Source: an uncultured Prevotella sp. (lineage in GTDB: Bacteria; Bacteroidota; Bacteroidia; Bacteroidales; Bacteroidaceae). From it: a stretch of 64,000 nucleotides of DNA. Shown one piece after another: positions 59,990-64,000 of this stretch. The notes below the pieces were generated by a model. The model did not search any database. It worked only from the letters and a program-made list of their open reading frames with translations, and was not told the origin of the DNA. Positions within the stretch are counted from its first letter, which is position 1, and each line of letters starts with the position of its first letter. The position numbers and the translations under genes are program-made. Location of the stretch: the NCBI GenBank assembly GCA_944319935.1, contig CALUFM010000005.1:111928-175927 (forward strand). Reading direction: 5' to 3'.

Positions 59990-60595
59990 ATGAAAGGCAG
60001 TCTTATCATTGTCGGGTTCTTTATTGTCGGCACGCTTGTCGGCGTGTTAGATGTCATGCCGTCGCTTGTCGGCGACATCAGTGACATCAGTTTTTATGCC
60101 CTTTGTGCCCTTATGTTCTTTGTCGGCCTGAGCGTCGGGGGCGACGCCGGCGTGCTTAAAAGCATACGTGGCGTCAGTCCCCGTTTGTTGCTGTTGCCGC
60201 TTGTCACCATCTTCGGCACGCTTGCCGGTGTGTCGTTGGCGAGCTTCCTGTTCCCCGGCCATGGCTTGGCCGGCTGTCTCGCCGTAGGCTCGGGCTTTGG
60301 CTATTATTCGCTTTCGAGCATTTTCATAACCGAATACCGTGGCCCCGAGCTTGGCACGGTGGCTCTGCTTGCTAACATCTCGCGCGAACTTATCACCCTG
60401 CTTTGCGCCCCTTTGCTCGCCCGCTGGTTCGGCCGTCTTGCCCCAATCTCCGCTGGCGGGGCCACCACGATGGACACCACTCTGCCCGTCATCACGCTTG
60501 TTTCCGGACGTGAGTACGTCGTATTGTCCGTATTCCATGGCTTCCTCGTTGATTTCAGTGTGCCTTTCCTCGTCACGTTCTTTTGCAGTTTGTGA
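59990..60595 (+). CDS. lysO: LysO family lysine/arginine exporter, main part
   Basis: A 201-residue polytopic protein with about six helices. It begins LIIVGFFIVGTLVGVLDVMP. It contains GDISDISFYALCALMFFVGL, SVGGDAGVLKSIRGVSPRLL, and GCLAVGSGFGYYSLSSIFIT, the conserved LysO segment with GSGxGYYS. Then come GTVALLANISRELITLLCAP and FSVPFLVTFFCSL. It is an inner-membrane exporter of lysine in E. coli. The 186-base gap to the small subunit holds a loose palindrome (TCATATCCGATATGA). Confidence 0.88.
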   Translation: MKGSLIIVGFFIVGTLVGVLDVMPSLVGDISDISFYALCALMFFVGLSVGGDAGVLKSIRGVSPRLLLLPLVTIFGTLAGVSLASFLFPGHGLAGCLAVGSGFGYYSLSSIFITEYRGPELGTVALLANISRELITLLCAPLLARWFGRLAPISAGGATTMDTTLPVITLVSGREYVVLSVFHGFLVDFSVPFLVTFFCSL

Positions 60596-60611
60596 TGCGC
60601 GTCTGCGTGTC

Positions 60612-60712
60612 GTTTTGTGAAATGGCGTCTTTCGCTTTCCCAAATGCCGTTTTTTGCGTTGCCGTTTGCCGCCTTTTGGCTCGTCGTTTGCCGTCTTTTG
60701 TCGGGCATTGGC
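60612..60712. repeat. Dispersed AAAGGC/GCCTTTT-type intergenic repeat, copy 9
   Basis: GTGAAATGGCGTCTTTCGC, AAATGCCGTTTTTTGCG, GTTTGCCGCCTTTTGGC and GTTTGCCGTCTTTTGTCG repeat a TTTGCCGnCTTTTG beat. It follows lysO. Confidence 0.55.
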
Positions 60713-60776
60713 AACGCGGAAGAGGGTTGAGTAATCGGTAATCAAGTGTAAATACATTATTTGAGTATTAATGACT

Positions 60777-60816
60777 ACGCGAGTTCGGCATAAGACTTAT
60801 CTATTTACAAATAGCC
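60777..60816. repeat. Two-copy element, GAGTTCGGCATAAGACTT, copy 2
   Basis: Matches 35543-35582 at about four bases in five. The core is GAGTTCGGyATAAGACTT, then an AT stretch and CAAA. Confidence 0.5.
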
Positions 60817-60879
60817 TTGTCGGTTACGAATTATTAATTTTTAGCTTCTGTTTTTTTTTTAGTTATTTTAGGGTGCATG

Positions 60880-60912
60880 TTTGTTTATTTTTAGAAAAAG
60901 ATTGTATATTTG
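60880..60912 (+). promoter_or_regulatory. Promoter of the zinc-ribbon gene cluster
   Basis: TTTG at 60880-60883 and TATATTTG at 60905-60912, normal spacing. The leader to the ATG at 61111 is about 190 bases and carries a small reading frame. Confidence 0.75.
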
Positions 60913-61010
60913 CATCTGATTTTTCACCAACAGACACAAAGACTTCAAGATACGTGCGTCAATTCTTGAATATATTGGCGATGTTTAAAGTCTAACACTT
61001 AAAAAACACA

Positions 61011-61091
61011 ATGATTATGAAAAAGATTTATTTTGCATTCGTCTTTAACTCCTTAGCGAGTGAAATGAGCGATAACTCCTTTAACTTCTAA
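61011..61091 (+). CDS. Small leader frame (26 codons), possibly a broken secreted protein start
   Basis: MIMKKIYFAFVFNSLAS begins like a signal peptide. From VFNSL on, the codons are those of the TAGTTAAAG-type word repeat (GTCTTTAACTCCTTAGCGAG). It ends with TAA 19 bases before the zinc-ribbon start. Either a repeat has replaced the body of a gene, or it is a fortuitous leader peptide. Confidence 0.3.
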   Translation: MIMKKIYFAFVFNSLASEMSDNSFNF

Positions 61092-61103
61092 AAATAACTT
61101 CTG
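61036..61103. repeat. Word repeat, TAGTTAAAG vocabulary, copy 2
   Basis: GTCTTTAACTCCTTAGCGAG then ATGAGCGATAACTCCTTTAA are close to words in the 50.3-50.6 kb repeat. Only one arm is present. Confidence 0.5.
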
Positions 61104-61110
61104 AAAAATT

Positions 61111-61968
61111 ATGGCAAAGTTTTGCAAGCGTTGCGGCCACGAGCTGCACGAAGACCAGGCGTTTTGTCCTGAATGCGGCACGCCTGTCAGCTCGCCCGCT
61201 GCCGCCAGCGGCGGGGGTGAACAGACTGTTGACTACGAAAGCTACTTGGCCGGCGACGACCGGCCTTGGTATTCTACTGACATATTCCATGTCGTTGTCG
61301 CCCCGATGGTGCGCAGCTTTGACAACGGCAACTTCTTCCGCCACACGGCCAAAACCGTCATGGTTCTTCTTGCCTTGTTCGTCCTGCTGGCGCAGCCTTT
61401 GGCGGCGATGGTCGTCTATGGCGGCGAGTTCTTCCATGGGGCGGCGGCCTCGGTCAAGGCTCTCTATTTCGTCAACACGGTGATATGGCTCATGGCCGCC
61501 ATCTTCAGTTTCGGCTACTGGGTGAGGCGCGTGCGCAGGCTTGACTCGCTCTTCCGTCCCGATGACGAGTTCGTCGTAGTGCCCGTGGGCACGTACCTGT
61601 TCCAGTGGCTCGGCGAGTGGGTCGGCCTTGTGCTTACCGTCTTCGGCGTGTCCGGCATGCTCCTTTCCGCTTTCGATGTCAAGTCGATGCCCGGCTACCA
61701 TCTGTCTGACATGTGGTTCGGCGGCTGGGGCGGGGGCATGGCCTTGGTGCTGGCCGTCGTCGTAGTGTTCACGTTCAGGGTCATCGCCGAGAACGTGCGC
61801 GCCCTGACATCCATCGCCAATAACACCGGCCGTGGCGGCGAGGCCAAGCCCGCGGCCGATGTTGAAGACGGCCCCGACGGCTGGTGGGGCGCGGTTAGCA
61901 ACGTGCTTTACGCATTGTGCTTGGTGGTTACCCTCCTGTTCGCGCTCGCCACGGTGTTTGACAAGTAA
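61111..61968 (+). CDS. Zinc-ribbon membrane protein 1 (tandem cluster)
   Basis: A 285-residue protein. The N-terminal zinc ribbon is CKRCGHELHEDQAFCPECG, with both CxxC pairs within the first 25 residues. A Gly/Ser linker follows, then about five hydrophobic segments (VMVLLALFVLLAQPLAAMVV, ALYFVNTVIWLMAAIFSFGY, YLFQWLGEWVGLVLTVFGV, LVLAVVVVFTFRVIAENV, LYALCLVVTLLFALATV). It is GC-rich throughout. It is the first of three tandem ribbon proteins behind one promoter. Function unknown. Confidence 0.75.
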   Translation: MAKFCKRCGHELHEDQAFCPECGTPVSSPAAASGGGEQTVDYESYLAGDDRPWYSTDIFHVVVAPMVRSFDNGNFFRHTAKTVMVLLALFVLLAQPLAAMVVYGGEFFHGAAASVKALYFVNTVIWLMAAIFSFGYWVRRVRRLDSLFRPDDEFVVVPVGTYLFQWLGEWVGLVLTVFGVSGMLLSAFDVKSMPGYHLSDMWFGGWGGGMALVLAVVVVFTFRVIAENVRALTSIANNTGRGGEAKPAADVEDGPDGWWGAVSNVLYALCLVVTLLFALATVFDK

Positions 61969-62008
61969 TTTGAATTAAATAGGATAAAACAAAATAAAGA
62001 CAAAGGTT

Positions 62009-62836
62009 ATGGCAAAGTATTGTCCGCAGTGCAATGCGGAGTTGCCCGACGACGCGCTGTTTTGCACCGCTTGCGGCGCGCCCGTAGGCGATGGCGGTGC
62101 AGGGCCGCAAGGCGGCAGTGATGGTTCTGATGGTGGAGACTATGATTACGGTGACGGCGGCAACAACAACAAGCGGCAGTTGTACATCCTGCTTGGTGTT
62201 GTCGGCGTGTTGGCCGTCCTCGTCGCCGCTGTGTGGGGTTACAGTGTGTATTCAGAGAAGCGCGAGGCGCGCTTGGCTCGTGAGAAGTTCGTGCGTGACT
62301 CCATCGAGTCCGTCCGCCGCGACTCCTTGGCCTCCGTTCAGGCCGCCGAACGCCGCCGTCAAGACTCTATACGCTGGGAGCGTGGCCGCATAGACAGAAT
62401 CAAGGCGGCATACAAGGCTAAGATTCGAGGGTGTGACAATATAGGACTGGGCTACTTCCTTTATGACATCAGTGGTGATGGCATACCAGAATTGTGGATT
62501 CAAGTCGGACAAGCTTCATTTGAAATGCATTTGGAGGCTTATATTTATGAAGATGAGACGTTGAGAAAAATCTATGATATAGGTGCGGCACGTCACATGT
62601 TTTATGCTGGAAAAAATTATGTGCTGACTGTTGTAGGCTTATGGGGTGGTGAAGAATGGTATAAACTTACCTACGATGGGAATGAAATTACAGACGAATT
62701 GATTTATACGGGGGATTATCAGGAATTAATAAATGGTGAGTGGGTTGAGAAAGAAGTTAAAGAACCAACCGAACCTGAAATAGATTATATCAAAGCGACC
62801 AACCTTGCCCCAATTGACCGAATGAAGATAAAATAA
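62009..62836 (+). CDS. Zinc-ribbon membrane protein 2 (tandem cluster)
   Basis: A 275-residue protein. The zinc ribbon is CPQCNAELPDDALFCTACG; a Gly/Asp-rich linker follows, then one helix (LYILLGVVGVLAVLVAAVWGY). A charged helical region comes next (SEKREARLAREKFVRDSIES, VQAAERRRQDSIRWERGRI). The C-terminal domain of about 140 residues has FLYDISGDGIPELWIQ and ends APIDRMKIK. DNA up to about 62400 is GC-rich; from there to the stop it is clearly AT-rich, a break inside the gene. It is paralogous to the next gene. Confidence 0.78.
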   Translation: MAKYCPQCNAELPDDALFCTACGAPVGDGGAGPQGGSDGSDGGDYDYGDGGNNNKRQLYILLGVVGVLAVLVAAVWGYSVYSEKREARLAREKFVRDSIESVRRDSLASVQAAERRRQDSIRWERGRIDRIKAAYKAKIRGCDNIGLGYFLYDISGDGIPELWIQVGQASFEMHLEAYIYEDETLRKIYDIGAARHMFYAGKNYVLTVVGLWGGEEWYKLTYDGNEITDELIYTGDYQELINGEWVEKEVKEPTEPEIDYIKATNLAPIDRMKIK

Positions 62837-62848
62837 AACAACAGGCTT

Positions 62849-63667
62849 ATGGATGAAAAGTATTGTCATAGATGTGGCTCGCCCGTGCCCGGCGATGCCA
62901 AGTTCTGTACTAAGTGCGGCGCGCCCGTAGTAGGTAGTGGCAATGACGCGCCCGCGCCGCGTAACAACCACGCTGAAATACGCGCCCTGCTAATCGCCAT
63001 CGGCGTGCTTGCCCTCCTCGTCGCCGCTATATGGGTCTACGGCGTTTATTCTGAAAAGAGGGCCGCGCGCATGGTGCATGACAAATTCATCAGCGACTCG
63101 CTGCAAGCTGTTGAACGCCACCGGCAAGACTCCATCGAGTGGGAACAAGGACGCTTGGACAGGATAAAGACGGCTTACAAGAAAGAAATAGATAATTGTA
63201 TAAAACGTGTAAAGGATGACTATCAAAGATGGGGGATGCCTGTTCCTGGGCTGGAGGACAATGATTTCTATTATTTCCTTTATGACGTAACAGGCAATGG
63301 TGTTCCTGAATTATGCATGGGATATCCTTCTGGTGGAGAACAGGGCTATTTTGGTATTTGGACTTATGAGAATGAAAAGATGAGGCGGATATATTCTGAA
63401 TCTGAAAAAACTTGTTTTTATAGTTTTCATGACTGTGGGGATTATCTGTTGGGCATTTCGCAATGGGGAACAGATGCTGATGTACCTTATGAATGGCATA
63501 AGTTTGTTTATGATGGAAAGAATCTTAGTACAAAGGTGATTTTCTCCGAAGTAGCCGTATATACGGAAGAAGGAGAGAAGTCAACGCAGCCGACAGAACC
63601 TGAAATTAAAACATATAAGGTAACCGACAAGTCGCCGATAGACCGTATGACGATAAGGAAGAAGTAA
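62849..63667 (+). CDS. Zinc-ribbon membrane protein 3 (tandem cluster)
   Basis: A 272-residue paralogue of the preceding protein. The zinc ribbon is CHRCGSPVPGDAKFCTKCG, followed by one helix (ALLIAIGVLALLVAAIWVYG) and a charged helix (SEKRAARMVHDKFISDSLQA). The C-terminal domain has FLYDVTGNGVPELCMG and ends SPIDRMTIRKK, so both end alike. The N-terminal halves are much more similar than the C-terminal ones. The DNA also turns AT-rich, here at about 63180. It starts 12 bases after gene 2. Confidence 0.78.
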   Translation: MDEKYCHRCGSPVPGDAKFCTKCGAPVVGSGNDAPAPRNNHAEIRALLIAIGVLALLVAAIWVYGVYSEKRAARMVHDKFISDSLQAVERHRQDSIEWEQGRLDRIKTAYKKEIDNCIKRVKDDYQRWGMPVPGLEDNDFYYFLYDVTGNGVPELCMGYPSGGEQGYFGIWTYENEKMRRIYSESEKTCFYSFHDCGDYLLGISQWGTDADVPYEWHKFVYDGKNLSTKVIFSEVAVYTEEGEKSTQPTEPEIKTYKVTDKSPIDRMTIRKK

Positions 63668-63853
63668 TTTTTGCATGGTGGCGAATTTATGAAGCTGCCA
63701 GGCTCTTGTTTTTCGCCGTTGCGACGTTTGTGCCCTGAATGTGGATGTTTCCCGTTTTTGTGTCATTGAAAAGCTGTTTTACCGTCTTTCCGGTTGATTT
63801 AAGTCAAGAATGACTGAATTTTGCATTGTTTTTGAAAAATTCTTTCCAAAACA
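63668..63853. other. Intergenic sequence after the zinc-ribbon cluster
   Basis: No gene is seen. There is no clear terminator; short words such as TTGCGACG and a TTTCCGG stretch do not form a strong hairpin. Confidence 0.4.
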
Positions 63854-63885
63854 TTTGCAAGTTTGAGATAAACGCCTTACCTTTG
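63854..63885 (+). promoter_or_regulatory. Strong promoter with rRNA-leader-like downstream sequence
   Basis: TTTG at 63854-63857 and TACCTTTG at 63878-63885, with 20 bases between. Downstream are a short GC-rich stretch, GAAAAGGAGTTCATTGACAG at about 63922, and a hairpin ACCTG/CAGGT near the right end. Pre-16S leaders in Prevotella, as I remember them, have a similar TTTG-TAnnTTTG pair and a TTCnTTGACA motif. No rRNA is inside the window. Confidence 0.5.
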
Positions 63886-64000
63886 CAATCGCTTTCGCTT
63901 CAAAACAAGAGCGGAGCTGAAGAAAAGGAGTTCATTGACAGACTGGCACAGACGAGGGAACAGCATGGCCGCCACCTGTTTTCGGACAGGTTTGGTGATG

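Overview
The window is a stretch of a Bacteroidales chromosome, most probably Prevotellaceae. The evidence is lineage-specific: many starts are preceded by the Bacteroidota -7 element TAnnTTTG, often with TTTG about 24 bases upstream, and there are no Shine-Dalgarno-driven starts. It carries two type IX secretion genes (porQ, porE), the tail of a BspA-like leucine-rich repeat protein with a type IX sorting tail, cydAB with a DUF4492 gene, a split lysO, and families restricted to Bacteroidales (DUF6249, DUF5056, DUF4831, NigD-like). Host genes are fairly GC-rich, so the AT-rich islands stand out.

Layout. 1-3.8 kb: end of a nucleotide-sugar/surface-glycan locus (ketoisomerase tail, DegT aminotransferase, FemAB/GNAT protein, polytopic membrane protein). 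3.9-6.7 kb: lutABC lactate oxidation operon on the minus strand. 7.1-8.3 kb: AT-rich orphan PD-(D/E)XK protein. 8.4-13.8 kb: cmk, porQ, tonB, polyprenyl synthetase, an unknown gene, tatD. 14.2-17.0 kb: tRNA-Ser(GGA) and an exbB/membrane protein/exbD/exbD operon, probably powering TonB. 17.1-20.7 kb: Lrp regulator, a decayed small gene, folA-thyA, an rRNA methyltransferase. 21.4-22.9 kb: a DUF6249/ECF sigma/DUF5056 operon. 23.1-28.2 kb: porE, topB, a LUD gene. 28.5-35.5 kb: subtilase, xseAB, ilvE, trmB, apbC. 35.6-38.7 kb: cytochrome bd operon. 39-45 kb: coiled-coil protein, then TolC/HlyD/two ABC-2 permeases forming an export system. 45-46.5 kb: an AlkZ-related protein and a flavin reductase. 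49.4-57.5 kb: DMT transporter, pgeF, obg, adk, hpt, nnrD, DUF4831, NigD-like. 57.6-60.6 kb: ECF sigma factor with an inner-membrane/beta-barrel partner, and split lysO. 61-63.7 kb: three tandem zinc-ribbon membrane proteins. The right edge holds a strong promoter that looks like an rRNA-operon leader.

The most unusual part is 46.8-49.2 kb. A near-ideal promoter there drives a GC-rich non-coding segment ending at a hairpin (candidate small RNA). It is followed by a very AT-rich island with a TonB_C-like secreted protein and a 187-codon frame at 48017-48577. That frame is open except for one in-frame TAG and uses almost only A/T-ending codons. This is what a gene from an amber-recoded (TAG=Gln) crAss-like phage would look like; a nonsense-mutated foreign gene is the plain alternative. 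The island abuts a 5'-truncated BspA-like gene.

The intergenic space is also patterned. Nine or more copies of a degenerate repeat built of AAAGGC/GCCTTTT modules lie between genes, as do several families of short-word inverted repeats, each location using one vocabulary. Some run into coding ends and supply the C-terminal residues.
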